Source of the DNA: Ridgeia piscesae
Taxonomy: Eukaryota; Annelida; Polychaeta; Sabellida; Siboglinidae
Direction of reading: 5' to 3'
Assembly (NCBI GenBank): GCA_025642075.2
Contig: JAODUO010000052.1
Span: 1,055,001-1,119,000 of the forward strand
Length of the DNA: 64,000 bases
Of the stretch, positions 1-53,736 are shown piece by piece. The notes beneath the pieces are model-generated. The model worked only from the letters and a program-made list of their open reading frames with translations. It was not told the origin of the DNA and ran no database searches. A program made the position numbers and the translations under genes. The first letter of the stretch is position 1. Every line of letters begins with the position of its first letter.

Positions 1-379
1 AAGACGCGCGGCCATAGTAAATGATTTATTCAGGTACCAGCCATAACTCAGGTATATGCTAACCGTTTTTTAATAGAACTATAACAAATTGGAGCGAGCT
101 ACCCGAAACAGTTGTGTCTGCCTCCACGGTGGACACTTTTAAATCTAGACGGGGCAAACACTTAAATTCAATGTAGTGCTTCGAAACATGACCCATCTCC
201 CCATCGGCGTAATGAGACCTTGGGATTTTGGCCAGTTAAGACATAGAAATAGACAATGCTAAAATGTATAGATTCTATTTGATGTCAAGCCGAGTTAATC
301 CATCCGAGCAGGAGCTCTTTAGCATACTAAACGATGAGGCGTCCGAGATTGAGCGAGATCTGCGCGTTTGGTTCATTCT

Positions 380-427
380 GGGGGGAGGGTCGGGGGGGTC
401 GGGAGAGTATCCTAGCTCCTATATAAG
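380..427 (+). promoter_or_regulatory. Possible TATA promoter with G-quadruplex-forming tract
   Basis: Four G-runs of at least three (380-385, 387-389, 392-398, 401-403) with 1-2 nt loops satisfy the simple G-quadruplex rule. They are followed at 420-427 by TATATAAG, then by CCAAT at 437-441 and a CGCCATT-like segment where a transcript could begin. No gene downstream is firmly identified, so this is only a promoter-like cluster. Confidence 0.25.
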
Positions 428-1552
428 AGCTCTGCGCCAATCACGTCCGCCATTGTTTTTTCCAATTTTTACGCAAAAAGACGGCGCCACCATATTACTT
501 CAACCACTTTACGCGTAGCGATCACGTAAAGATCTACAAGAAAACTTCTACGTCATTCTCCCGGTAATTTAATTTGCCGACAGACGTGATATATGTATTC
601 ACATTCTAAATGCAACGCGTAAACACTGCACGTAAATAATCCTCTGATCTCTATTATCGACGATTTTGGGAAAGCAATATGGCGGACAATACGCGTAAGG
701 TCGTAGCTGTCTTGCGACGTAATACGAAGACGTCACTGAATTAGATGATTCCGTTTATGAAATAATCCTTTAAAATAAATAAGTTAATGTTATACCTCGT
801 TGATAAGAAGAGTCATCTAGCAAAACTAAATATGTATAATTAATAGTCTGTATTTCCTTGATACTATAATGACATATTAATAACTCAATCGGTGCGGGAC
901 TCTCGTCACGTGATATGATTTGTTTCTACACAACACCAGTTGTTCGTACGAAGTCAAAGTGTTTGGATGTGTTTCGTCGAGCCGTTCATGTAGACTACAC
1001 TTTCACCCGGGACCTCATGCCTCCACTGGAAGAACATTGGCATATTTAGGCTCGGCTCCTGGTTCACACGAAGACATACGACGGCATCGGCTACAAGGCG
1101 ATCTGCAAGAAGGATTGTTCGGTAACTTCGGTGCCGGCGGAAAGGGACAAGACATCTTATGGTTCAAATCGACGAAGATGCTGCAAAAGAACATTATGAA
1201 TTTAGTATAGTTTAGCGGTTATCGGAAGTTACTAATTAATGTTTACTAATTAATGTTTCGCTCATTGTAATTTATTTTAGGTAACCATGGTTAGTTTGCA
1301 AATTCCTTCCATGGCTTACCCGCCGTCTTCAACTGTCAGTCATTTTCAACGTTCGGTTCGGTATATTTATTACTACGACAAAGAAAACGACTGGCTGGTT
1401 GTCGACGTGGCCTTTTTCATCACTCGGTGTAATAATATTGTGATAAATATAACACTATTTTTTTACATATAACTATCCACGCTACGCCGCCTTGTAACCA
1501 TGCAAGCTTCCTTTGTGAAACTCGGCGGAAGCGGGCTGTTACATTTCTCAAG

Positions 1553-1765
<213 letters not shown>

Positions 1766-2648
1766 CCGTTGTGTGTGTATGTGAGTGCGGGCATGCATGC
1801 GTGCACATATGCGAGATGCGAGTTACGCAAAACTAAATTACACTATTAGTTACCCATCAGTCCGTTTACAATATACTACAATTTTATATATTCCTACATT
1901 ATGCACTGGCGTTGGAACATGGTGGCTTCAGCCCAAAACACATCCCAGTATTTTCGGTGGTGCTCATGGCTGAGCTAAAGACAAGATTACTCCTAATATT
2001 TACGAAATATTGTTGGGTCTGAGGTAAAACTTTGAGGTTTCGGTCAAACTAATGTTTATTGCGAGTCTCAAGATGCTGTCTTATTGTCGATACAAGGCTA
2101 TGCTCGTCAAAAATAAGTCTAAATCATACACATTGTTGAAGCTGTTGGTCGCCAGGTGTCACTACTTGGTAGCGTCTCGCTGTCCTTAGCAGGTTCGCTC
2201 CAGGTCAGCTTCCCCAGCAGTGTCTGCCTTGCCAATTGCCATCACATACGGTCGGTCATATTCTTATGTCACTAAGCCACAGCTGTGCAAGCATGACACC
2301 ATCAGAGATTCCAGAGAATAGGTAGAAAATGTAGTTTCTTCCGTATCTTTCAAAGAATGTTGTATTTTCCGGGAAATGAACCAGCCACAAGCTAAAGAAA
2401 TAGAACACATTCACCATACGTAATGTGCCAACTTGCAATTCCCTGTCGTTTTTTATTTTATAGATTGCACAAAATAAATGAGATTCTCATTTAACTGTGT
2501 TTTCTGAGCCTTCATGGTGTATATCCTACTACACAGTACACGCATGCTTGCCCGCTCGCCAGCCCGCACGCTTGCACGAACACGCTCTTTTCTGCCCGCC
2601 CGCCCGCCAGCCTGCCTCTCTCTCACACATACATATACGCCCGCATGC

Positions 2649-2650
2649 AT

Positions 2651-2686
<36 letters not shown>
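2649..2686. repeat. (GCAC)n tetranucleotide repeat
   Basis: About nine copies of a CGCA/GCAC unit, preceded from 2550 by an imperfect GCCC/GCCAG-rich run. It is alternating purine-pyrimidine sequence. Confidence 0.85.
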
Positions 2687-3751
2687 CAAGAGCAATAACG
2701 ACTACAAAAACGACAACAACATAACGTTATATACATATTCTCCACATAAAAAGAGGTTTTAAAAGTAAACTTGAGTTACAGAGCGGTCACAGGACACGTT
2801 ATATGTTGTTTTGCTGTGGTCCTATAAACATAATCTACATAAACCTTTGCTATGTTATAATGTGTATATTATTATGATATCTTCTATACAACAACCGTCT
2901 GGTGCAATTGAACAACAAATTACTGTTAGAAAACAATTATATGCCTGAATACAAACATACTACGTGAACATAATGCAAATATTAAAGTGTATTGCACACA
3001 TCTGGCATTTAGGCAATGCACGTTATTGTACTTGTCTAGATATTGATTGGGTTAAAAAAAATAAGATCAAGATCAACGAATATGTAACGTACTAATTGAT
3101 GTTGAATTCAAGACAATATACAAGTGTTACGCGTTTAAGTATGCTGATATTTTACAGATTATATTGCGCTGGGTAGTTTTCCATTCTGTATTATTTACGT
3201 ATTCCTATGCAAATTCAAACAAACAATACAGTAAATGTAGGTTTATCAATATCTATAACAACACTTTACGTAATATAATTATATATATCTAGAAAGATAT
3301 CGTTATCAGAAAGAGGGTTGTTAGCTGATTATGAGAAATCACATGAAACGTTGAAGGTGAAAGGCAAGTTTCATAAGGCCAGACAAGGTGAATGAATGTT
3401 AGTCATGCTACGACTATTGACACTAAACACGTAGGATCATCGGCAGGATGTATGAGTATCAACAAAACGATATGGTAACAATCAAAACGTTGACTAAATT
3501 GTCATCTGGTTCAGTCTAACAGAAATATCGAAATACACGTAACTCAATCATAACTAAATACCAAAATATTAATTCTTACTACTTATTACGTTGTCCCAGT
3601 TCACTCAGCTACGTGTAGAAAAGGGCACATAAATTACATTCTATCGCGGTGTAATTGCAGCATGGCTGATTATTTCTCATAAAAGTCGCGTTCGCTAAAT
3701 GACGTAAAGTACTAAAGGATAAATGCTTACAAGAGTCCTATGACCGCGATG

Positions 3752-3771
3752 TGTGCGTGTGTGCGTGTGTG

Positions 3772-3828
<57 letters not shown>

Positions 3829-3841
3829 GCGCGCGCGCGTG
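3752..3841. repeat. Compound (GT)n-(GCGT)n-(GC)n repeat
   Basis: A GT run passes into GCGT tetranucleotides and ends in a short GC run. The whole tract is alternating purine-pyrimidine, so it is a candidate Z-DNA former. Confidence 0.9.
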
Positions 3842-4167
3842 CTTAGTTAGGTGTAGTTATAATTCAGTTAATAATAGAACAGCCATGATGTCAACAAATG
3901 GTTTGTACCTCAAGCGAGTTCATTGTCGTAAATTTTATTAAAAAAATTGTGAGCGCAAAACGTTCACACAATTCGCGAAGTTGTTCTTAGGATCGTTAGT
4001 GACGTAAAAAGGGTTGTTTTCCGAAATAAAAATAACTAGCAGCGATGCCACTCCCTTATACATCTAAATTTAAATGGTCTGATCTGAAAAAGTTGGAATT
4101 ACCCCAGAGTTGCCCCTGGAAAAATACCGCGCTAGTTCACAAAGTTGAATTGCTCACACAGGCATTG

Positions 4168-4234
4168 TTCGCGCGGAAAATCAAAGCGGTGACGTAACCG
4201 AGCGCTGATTGGTCGACGTTGTTCCGCTTCCGGG
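4168..4234 (+). promoter_or_regulatory. Probable UGCG core/proximal promoter (TATA-less)
   Basis: A local GC-rich island starts about 390 bp upstream of the UGCG start codon. It contains an E2F-like GCGCGGAAA (4171-4179), a CRE-like TGACGTAA (4190-4197), an inverted CCAAT box in CTGATTGG (4205-4212) and an ETS-like CTTCCGG (4227-4233). No TATA box is visible. This mix is typical of housekeeping promoters. Assignment to UGCG rests on position and strand, and the transcription start is not determined. Confidence 0.5.
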
Positions 4235-4559
4235 CAGCGTCGCCGCATCCCAAGATTCAGTGAGTGCAATGAGTAATTCACATTATATCGTGTAGTAAAG
4301 GCACGTCTTCTTCATACGGCGACGCTATCAAATGGCGATACATAGTCATCAACAGTGCCGGACTTTGTAGATTATACCCGGTTATGCAAACATCGCGTAC
4401 ACAACACATCAGACGACATTTTGTTACTAACTGAAACGTCCACATCTTTGGCTTTGCAAGCGCAGTGTGATGATACAAATGCCGGTCGCGCATCGCGGAA
4501 TAAGGTGAAACGTTGAAGCGGCGAAGAAAGAAATCTACGTCGAGGCTCTCTCGACTGTT

Positions 4560-31838
<27,279 letters not shown>

Positions 31839-34800
31839 TGTCGTACATTCATGTGTGCATTTGCCAAAGTCAGAAAATTCACCAAACCGGAACAGTGAAA
31901 TACTGCAGGGCGCGGCAGATCGTTGTCTGTCTTTTAAATCGAGTCCATTTTACGTTGCGTGTGCTCCGCTGGCATGAAGCCTCACTGTGGTGCGTAACTG
32001 TGTTGTTTTTATTGTGGGAACCCATCTTATCGGGATAAAGTAGAAGGAATTATGTTGCGAGTTGACGGTGCAAAGTATTACTGCGTGAATAAGAGGAGGC
32101 ACTCCTTGCTAGCAGACGGTAGCAAATATTAAGGTGACGATTAGCTGGACGGTTGAACATGTGTTAACTTGTAGAAGTCGCATGAACCAATAGGAACTGT
32201 TTGAATCGACCGGTGCATGCCACAGTGCCAGGATCCCAGGAGAACATAGCAGTCACCAATGTGATCTTTTAACATATTGCAGCAGCAGCAGCACCTATTG
32301 CAAAAGGATCATGTGATTCTGCTCAACGCATCACTCTTGTTGTATGTATATAAAGTTACGCACATAATTTCTACGGTCACCAAGTCATTGACACACCGAA
32401 GCTGTGGTGTAACGAAACGTGCTCGTTTATTTATGTAACGCTCATCTCATTCCAGTGTTTTTGTAGCTCGTAGATGTCTACTTGTATTTGTGACGTGGTT
32501 CCTTTGCGAACACACATCTCCATGTGTTTTATGGGGACTGATGGTTGGCACTAAGTGTCTGCTTGAGCCTGTACCCGTCTTTGTGATAGCTGTCTCTTCT
32601 GTCATCTTTTGGCCTATTTCTACCGCGTATGCATGATGGTGAGTTTGCGTATTACATGTATCCTTGTCTAAAATATTAGAAATACACACCTTTTTAGGTA
32701 TTTTATAGACAAAACTCACGAAGGCATAAAACAACACTGCAGCTGCCTCAGGGTAAACTGAAGAGCTACGGATTTGCAGCAAATTTCTAGCAGCAGCATG
32801 AATGTTATTTTGAGGCAGCTGGCAGGATTTGGATGTAGTGTATGCGTTTTCTGTTTAACAAGATAGACAAGTGCTCTGTCGCTAATGTGTACTGCCAACT
32901 AACATGGTGCTTTATTTTATGTAACATCACTTGCACACGTCTACCCACTGGTTACAACTTACATCCCACCAAGTTATTTGGATATACATCAAATTCAATG
33001 TCCTACATAACAGGATGGAGCGTTGTGTGACCATCAGCATATTTTACGTGAACTGTAATTTTTAATATTTCTGAAATTCAAAATGGGTTATGTAGAATAC
33101 AGTATATTTAGGTGATTAAAGTGATTTAATTTCATATTTATACACTGTAACTGTGGTTGTCTGATGCCCAAGACCCAAAGGAGGTCAAAGTCACCACACA
33201 AAATAACCTCCAGTTAGGAGTGCAAGTTATTAGAGTTGGAGAGCAACTTGTCGTTTTGACAAAATGTTCCTTGCCGCTGATACATATTGCATTTTTGAAA
33301 GTCGAAGAAATTTTACACCTATGCATACAAGTTTTCAAACACCAAATGCTTTAAATTGTGTAATGTTTCTATGTTTACATGATCAAACATAGTAGGTGAT
33401 TAGCATTTGATGAATGTTTGGTTCGGCTGTACTAGGACTATTTAATGTTTTATATGCAGTATTACAAATGTGGGAGCACGTCGTCTTGGTTATTTGTGAA
33501 ATGACAATTCTCACAATTGCGCACCCATCTGATAAGGAGACTTCCAAAAGTATAGTTTTGGAGCCTGTTACCGTACAAATATACATTTGTAAACAACACT
33601 TTGATTTCTGTTGACAATACTCGGCAGAACAGTAGCATTTGAAGTGAAGATCTGAGAGCGCATTGTAATTACTGGGTGCTTGAAGGCAAAAGGAATGTAA
33701 CTTGACATGGAGTAACTAGGACGTAGAAGTCTATTTGCGAATTACACTGAGTTGCTGTGGACGTGTCTTGACTGCATGATACCTGACATACTGACCAGGC
33801 TTCCTAGTCACATGATCAAGTGGACGGTCCAGCACACGCCACAGCACCCAGTAGTACGTACCATGTACATTGATTATCATACGTAATTCAGCAGTCTCAT
33901 ACATGGACTTACACATTTTGTGCAGCAGACATGCGCTATCAGCAGTATTTTGTACGAGCACTGGTATCACGATGTAGGAAATGTAATGCTGTACTGTACG
34001 TGCTGTTTAATGTTTGTGGTTCGTCGCTACTTAAATGTTTTTCCCTGAATGTTTCCCCACATCAAAGACAGACGTGTCTAGAGTGAAACTCTTGGATGCA
34101 AATTTACTTTGAATCCCTCGGGTTTGTGCAGATGCCAGAGCAGTCCGAGTACGATGTTGCTATGTCAGTATTACAGACGCACAATGGTAGAATTACCGAG
34201 AACCAATTGTAGTTTCTGGTTTTTGATGTGGTGAACCGTGATTTGTCATACACCAAACAGACAGCCTGCGTTAAGGCGACGTAATGTGCCAGTTTTTCCC
34301 AGTATTTTGCCGAGTCTGAGCTCGGACAGATGTGCCGACCTGTACAGTCAAGTCGGTGTGACATGTTTATGATGACAAGACCAGTGCATAACATAAACAA
34401 CAGGGTTCTGGTGGCTGCAGACGGTGGCGCCATGTGTCATACATAGCCAGGATATTGGACTGTACAACTCAAGTCCACAGATTGCCCGCAGCAGGTTCCT
34501 GTTTAAGGTGTGGCTTTAGTGAGAAAGGGCACAAATGGAGGGAGTCTCCACAGGGTCCAAGATGAACAGACTCACACACACACGAGGTGCAGCTGTCACT
34601 AGGACTGTGAATCAGTGATTCACGGTGAATCAGACGACCCTAAGTCACCTCATAAGAAATGAGGGGAACTTCCAGAAGGGTGGCAGATGAGCAATTCTTA
34701 CACACTGTCACCGTTTCTCAGGTTTTTTGTTCCGCCAAATCCTACATCACCAATAATGTATTGTCATTAATCATGTAATAAAAAGAAATGCCTTTTTGAA

Positions 34801-36360
34801 TAGTGTCATGCTTTTTAGTGTATGCCTGTCTGTTATGATAAATCGTCTTGTGTTTACCATCATTATACATCACAGCAGAAGCAATGCAAGTATACATCAA
34901 TTTCTTTAATCAAGTAATACAATCCAGATGTATACCAATGGCACATCTCCGACCAAGCCACTGATAACAGCAAACAAATTATGTCACAAAATGTAACAAC
35001 TGCTTAAAAGTAGCCCTGCTAAATGTAATAGTAATAACACCGGGATTGACAAAAAGGGTACAATAACATGTGATACAATAGCGAAGCATTAACTACCCTT
35101 TGCTGTATTCATCGATGAAAGGAGAAACAAATAGAGAAATGATACGACTGCAATGTCGTCTAAATACACCAGAGCCAATGTAACATGTAATAGTGTAAAC
35201 TGATATCATCACTATGCAATGCATATTACCTCAGCAGTTGTTTCCTAATTTAACTGCCATCCCTTGACAATACTTGTTTTTTAAATCTTGACCTGTAGAT
35301 GTGTCCAACAAGTAGGTCCTGCCCTATCGGAACAAACTCGCCATACAATGTTTACCTGTGACTAGACAATACATTAAACTAGTCATGCCTCTATTTTTGA
35401 AAACAAAAAAACAGCATGGCGATGATTGTTAGAACATACAATCTATAACATACACTATGGCACTTCTTCATCGGCCCTCAACCCTCTGGGCAGCACACAT
35501 CAACAAAACAATAGTTTACCAAGTTATGGATGTCCCTGAAATACAAGTAAAAGCACCACAAGTTCATGAACATTCACTAGCAACAAAGAAAGGACCCCTT
35601 TCTATGTAAAAATGTACAACAATACTGCACACAAACTCAACAAACATCACCAATAGTATATACAATACAACAGATGAAAGTGGGTTCAATGACCAACACT
35701 GCCAGCCACTGTGAAGAATGACTGACGTGATATTAAGCATGGGCAGTTGCAGATAGCAAGAAGTGACTGGACAGACTACTTTCTATAAGAATAAGAAAAC
35801 AAATGAATTTCATGAAAACTTGCATATTAGATGTAGCCAATACACCTTGAATCAATTATTGCAAGTGCCAATTAAAATCTGCTACTGAATTTCCATGTGA
35901 CACTCAAAACATGTCCCTCTTTCACTGCAGGTGAACAATGACAATATATGATGACATTTTTATCACAGAAATAGTGCAAGAAAATGCAAGAGTCGGTAGC
36001 AATTATTTGGGGAACTAACCATGTTATTTAAACTTATAGTATTGGCTATGACAGTTTTTTCTAATGATCATGGCATCATGCATGCATGCTTATTGTGTGA
36101 TAACTGCTTACATGTATTGTATTACATCACCTCGCGAACCAACAACAGATCAAGATCTAACAATTCTGCCACATCTCGTCATATGTATATATCTCACTCC
36201 AGTACATAAAGATTATGTCTTGCACGAATTACACAGAAACAGAGAAAAGACCCAGAAATGGTGGTACAGAAACGACATTTAGACAATGTCAAGATGGCCA
36301 CTACTTTTGTATGGCACTGCGTACATCAGTCGTGGGCTGATGATTTTAATCGGAACCTCT
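31839..36360. other. Region between two convergent genes, no gene seen
   Basis: This should contain the UGCG 3' UTR on the + strand and the dioxygenase 3' UTR on the - strand. An AATAAA at about 34778 is a possible, distant UGCG polyadenylation signal. Short open frames (for example 32447-32782 and 34104-34433, both - strand) lack any family signature. No RNA gene or intact transposon is visible. Confidence 0.5.
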
Positions 36361-49579
<13,219 letters not shown>

Positions 49580-50016
49580 CGGTGCAACGTGACATAGCTC
49601 ACGATGTTTGCATGTTTATTTACCTCCACATTGAAGAACTGGAACCGAAGAGCCTTGATTATCCGTGGTATGTCGCCACAGTTAGCCGCTTACCGGCAAG
49701 CGCTAACCCCCTCAACCTGATCAATATTAGAAAGTCACAGGAAACGACCTATATTATACACCAGGCAGGATGCATCAGAACAGGCTTGTAAATATCATCC
49801 ATCTATATTATAAATATCTGCGTGTGTGTGAACATCGTTTTATTATCATTATATACTTTTAGTCTTCCTTATACCGAATGTCTATTAGCGTGACTCTTGG
49901 TTACGACTTACGTGTTTTAGGGCCTACTGAAATAAGACGATATCACAATTACACCTGTCTAGGCCCTACGTGAAGATCATCCACTAGTAAAATACAGTAT
50001 AATGAACGAGACTATT

Positions 50017-50044
50017 CGCAGAGCAGTGACGTCACTGCTCTGCG
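50017..50044. promoter_or_regulatory. 28-bp perfect palindrome centred on a CRE (copy 1)
   Basis: The arms CGCAGAGCAGTGAC and GTCACTGCTCTGCG are exact complements without spacer, with TGACGTCA at the centre. The palindrome lies about 440 bp upstream of the dioxygenase start codon. It is followed by GATTAGGGAA and a half site GCAAAGCAGG. Confidence 0.6.
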
Positions 50045-50430
50045 GATTAGGGAAGGAGTCGTAGTATTCGCAAAGCAGGTAGGAAGGGGTATTTATAGGA
50101 TAATAAACACTGGAACAATATGTGAACACTTGATTGAAACAACTGTATACATTTTCTAATATACGCATGCAGCATTGGGTCAGAATGCAAACTGTACACA
50201 TTATCTGCCTAAAGTCATCATATGGGCCTCAGAGTCACATGTACTTGTTGTATGTGCCCTGTTGAGCCTGGAATAAAGTTATTGAATTGATAATTAAAAC
50301 TCAGTGCGTAGGTTTCATTAAACTGCTTACTAAATTCAGTTCTCGTGTTCAAAGAAGTTTTTTCTAAATACTATTCACTCCTAATAATATCGAGGGGACA
50401 CTGCGACCTGGGAAGTTGCCGCTACTTGTA

Positions 50431-50453
50431 GCGCAGTGTCGTCACTGCTCTGC
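50431..50453. promoter_or_regulatory. CRE palindrome, degenerate copy 2
   Basis: GCGCAGTGTCGTCACTGCTC has one half intact and a damaged centre (TGTCGTCA). The following AATTAGGGAAA matches the tail of copy 1. Confidence 0.5.
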
Positions 50454-50478
50454 AAATTAGGGAAACAGTTCTAATATT

Positions 50479-50506
50479 CGGAGAGCAGTGACGTCATTGC
50501 TCTGTG
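50479..50506. promoter_or_regulatory. CRE palindrome, near-perfect copy 3
   Basis: GAGAGCAGTGACGTCATTGC retains TGACGTCA, with slightly imperfect arms. It sits about 47 bp after copy 2 and is followed by GAATTAGGAAG and a half site GCAGAGCAGG, so copies 2 and 3 form a tandem pair with a ~47-51 bp period. Confidence 0.5.
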
Positions 50507-50978
50507 AATTAGGAAGACTTGCCGTAGTCGCAGAGCAGGTATGAACGAATGGGTAGTATTGGCTCTGCGCGTTGTTATAATAATAAACTTAATTTAGACA
50601 CACAAATGTAGCGTAAATGTATGTTCAGTACTGTCGACAATAGCAGTTAAAAATTATTATAAATAAATGTAATGAAAATACAAGTAAAACATATGAATAC
50701 GTATAACTAAATCATTGGAATACGTAACTGAATCATATAGGCATACAGAACTGAACTAGAGAAAATAAAATTAAATCAATTGTGGCATTGTTTAAATTTA
50801 GATTACGTATCAATGTAGTCAACAAATAGAAGTATAAAATAACATTAATAACAATAGCAAAATATGATGCCTGTCGTGACTGGGGATTAAACCCGATGTC
50901 GTGGTTCCAGATTTGGCTAAACGCATACCTCGCCTGCGCGCGCAAGCACAATACCGTTTTCATCTGCTCTGGTGTAGC

Positions 50979-53168
50979 GTTTAACAAGAGATTTAACAAG
51001 AGATTTAACAAGATTGCCACCTAGAGATTCAACTCTAGATGGCAGGTGGACTAGGAAGCCATTTGGCTTATCGGGAGTCCAACCTATCTATCTAAGTATA
51101 CCCCGCCCTTCTTAGGTATATATCGATTTTATTTTTAAATATATTAACACTACTAGCACCTACACAATCAGCTGATAATCTGTTCCATTCGTTTACTGTT
51201 CTTTGTGAAAATGAAAATGTTCTAATATCTAGTCTACACTGCTGCTTTGCTAATGTAACTCCATGTCCTCTAGTCCTTCTCTCTTCCTTGACTGTGAAAA
51301 CAATATTTCTGTCAATATTTTCATATCCATTCAATATTTTAAACACCTCAATCTGATCTCCTCTCAATCTTCTGGTTTCTAGTGTTGTTAAACCACATTC
51401 TTTTAGACGCATTTCATAACTAATATTCCTGAGTTTTGGTATCATTTTGGTTGCTCTCCTTTGTACTCTTTCTAGCATATCAATATCCTTCTTGCGATAT
51501 GGCCTCCATGCTTGTATACAATATTCTAAGTGAGGCCTAACTATTGTTTTATACAGCGGTATTATTAGTTCTTTTTCTTTGTACACTATATTTCGCCTAA
51601 TTAATCCAAGAATTTGGTTTCCTTCGCTGCTGCAATTCCACACTGCTCTGATACCTTCATGTCAGCACTAATAGTTAACCCTAAGTCCTTTTCCTTTAAG
51701 GTAGTATTTAGTACAGTATCACGCATTGTATATTGTGCATCTTCATTCCCATGTCCTGAGTGAAGGCACTTACACTTTCCAAAATTAAACAGCATTTGCC
51801 ACTTCTCAGACCATTCTATCAACTTGTTAAGATCATCTTGTAAATGCTGTCTATCTGCATCACTTTTAATTTTCCCAAACACTTTTGTGTCGTCCGCAAA
51901 CTTCAACACCTTGCTTGTTATGTCATCATCCAAATCATTGATATATATTAAGAATAAAATAGCACCCAGTACTGATCCCTGCGGTACTCCACTCAAAACC
52001 GCTTTCCAGTTTGAAACCTCCCCATCAACTACTACTCTTTGTCTTCTATCAATAAGCCATTTTTTCTATCCAGTTGATCATTCCATTTCCTATGTCATGG
52101 GCCTTTAGTTTAAGTAGTACTCTTTGGTGTGGCACTTTGTCAAAGGCTTTTTTAAAATCTAAGTAGATTATATCTAGTGGTGATCCCTCATCTAGCCACT
52201 TTGTGACATCTTCCAAAAAACATAACATATTTGTTAAGCATGACCTCGCTTTTAAAAACCCATGTTGAGATGGGTTTATCAATTTATTTTTAACAAGAAA
52301 ATCAACCAGGTGATCTTTAATTAGTCTTTCTAATAGTTTGCAAATCACCGATGTTAAACTCACTGGTCTATAGTTCTCTGACTTGTTTCTCGAACCTTTT
52401 TAAAATAATGGTATAATGTTTGCTTCTTTCCATTCTAACGGAACTATTCCCTCCTCTAATGATAAATTGAACACTGTTGCAAGCGGTATGCTGATTTGTT
52501 CTACAATTTCCAATAGTAATTTGGGAGGAATCCCATCCACTCCAGGTGATGTATTATCCTTCATATCTCTTATTTTCATAGCTACCATTGTTGGGGTTAC
52601 AATTAGTTGTCCTAAATAGTCAAACTCTCTCCCTTCGAACTTAGTCTCAAGTACTGGTAATATACTAATATCTTCCCTGGTAAACACCGAACTAAAGTAC
52701 TCATTTAGGTTTTCTGCCATTAAGAATCCCTCTGTTATTATGTTTCCATCACTACCTTCTAGAGGACCGACCTTATCCTGAATTTTCTGTTTACTTCGAA
52801 CATATGCATAAAAACTCTTGCTGTCATGTTTTATATTAAAAGCTATTTTTTGTTCGTAGCTTCTCTTTGAATTTCTAATTTCAGCTGTAGCTTGATTAAG
52901 TGCTTCTTTATAAATGCTATAGTCTTCTTCACTTCCGGTATGTCTATATGTCTTCCACATCATTTGCTTGTACTTGATTTTTCTAATGGCTTCCTTCGAT
53001 AAGTGTTTCTTCTTTGACCGTTTCCCCTGTTTTTTCAAGGGGACAAATTTGTCAACGACGCAGTCAATTTCACTCTTTAAAATATTCCAGCATTCTGTTG
53101 CTGTCTTATTCTTCAGTGTGTTATTCCAGTCTATCTTTGCTAAATATTCCCTCATGTCCTTATATCTT
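50979..53168 (-). mobile_element. CR1/Rex-like LINE, 5'-truncated - strand copy
   Basis: From 53168 leftwards it is almost identical to 55563 onwards in the + strand copy (for example two differences in 251 residues). It therefore begins inside ORF2 just before the reverse transcriptase and lacks the endonuclease. The 3' end shows a short tandem tail (12-bp unit TTGTTAAATCTC on the element strand, 50979-51013) typical of this LINE group. No clear target duplication was seen. Reverse transcription stopping early would explain the truncation. Confidence 0.85.
51092..53155 (-). pseudogene. LINE reverse transcriptase, frameshifted
   Basis: Three consecutive frames give the CR1-type reverse transcriptase. 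Shared landmarks are SPGVDGIPPKLL, HGFLKARSC, YLDFKKAFDKVPH, SGVPQGSVLGAILF, VLKFADDTKVF (catalytic FADD) and RPHLEYCIQAWRPY. It breaks at an extra A near 52065 (IEKMAY instead of IEKWL) and a missing G near 51620 (AAKETKF instead of AAKGNQI), and it has a stop at about 52399. All are 1-nt homopolymer-type changes, so either sequencing error or real decay is possible. Confidence 0.85.
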
Positions 53169-53700
53169 GGCGGGAAAATTGGTGGATGTAGAGGTTTGAA
53201 ATTGGTGGTGTATAAAATTTGAAAAACAAGCGGAAATATTGATTGATAAGTATCATTCTTGTGTTAAGGTTATTCATAAAGTGGTACTGGACATATATTG
53301 AGTAGTAGTTTTGGTTAAAGTTTGTTAATTAACAGTATTTTTGAACAGATTAGAATACTGGGTGATAAAAGGGTAATCTAGGCTTCGACAAATTGTAAAC
53401 AAGATTGAGCAAATCTCTTTATTTGATATAGTATATAAGAGATAAAGCAATCAGAGTAACAACTACATATGTAAGATAAAACTGTGAATAGGTATCATTG
53501 TTATTAAAAATAAACAAGCGTTTTAGTAGGAAACCCTTGTTTGTTTATATGGTAGTGTCCAACGTTTCCGCTAGGGAACGGTACCAGTACAGACTAAACT
53601 TATTGTTCATGGTAGTATAGGTAGTAAGTTGTTTATAACATAAAGTGTGCTGCAGTTGCTGTACACAATAAACAAACAGTCTTTCTAAAGACTAAGTTCG
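53169..53700. other. Spacer between the two head-to-head LINE copies
   Basis: About 530 bp of AT-rich sequence with no coding frame. Part may be the 5' untranslated region of the + strand LINE. The boundary cannot be fixed from this window. Confidence 0.5.
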
Positions 53701-53736
53701 TTTAAACTAAGAGTTGATTTTGACAAATCGTAATAT

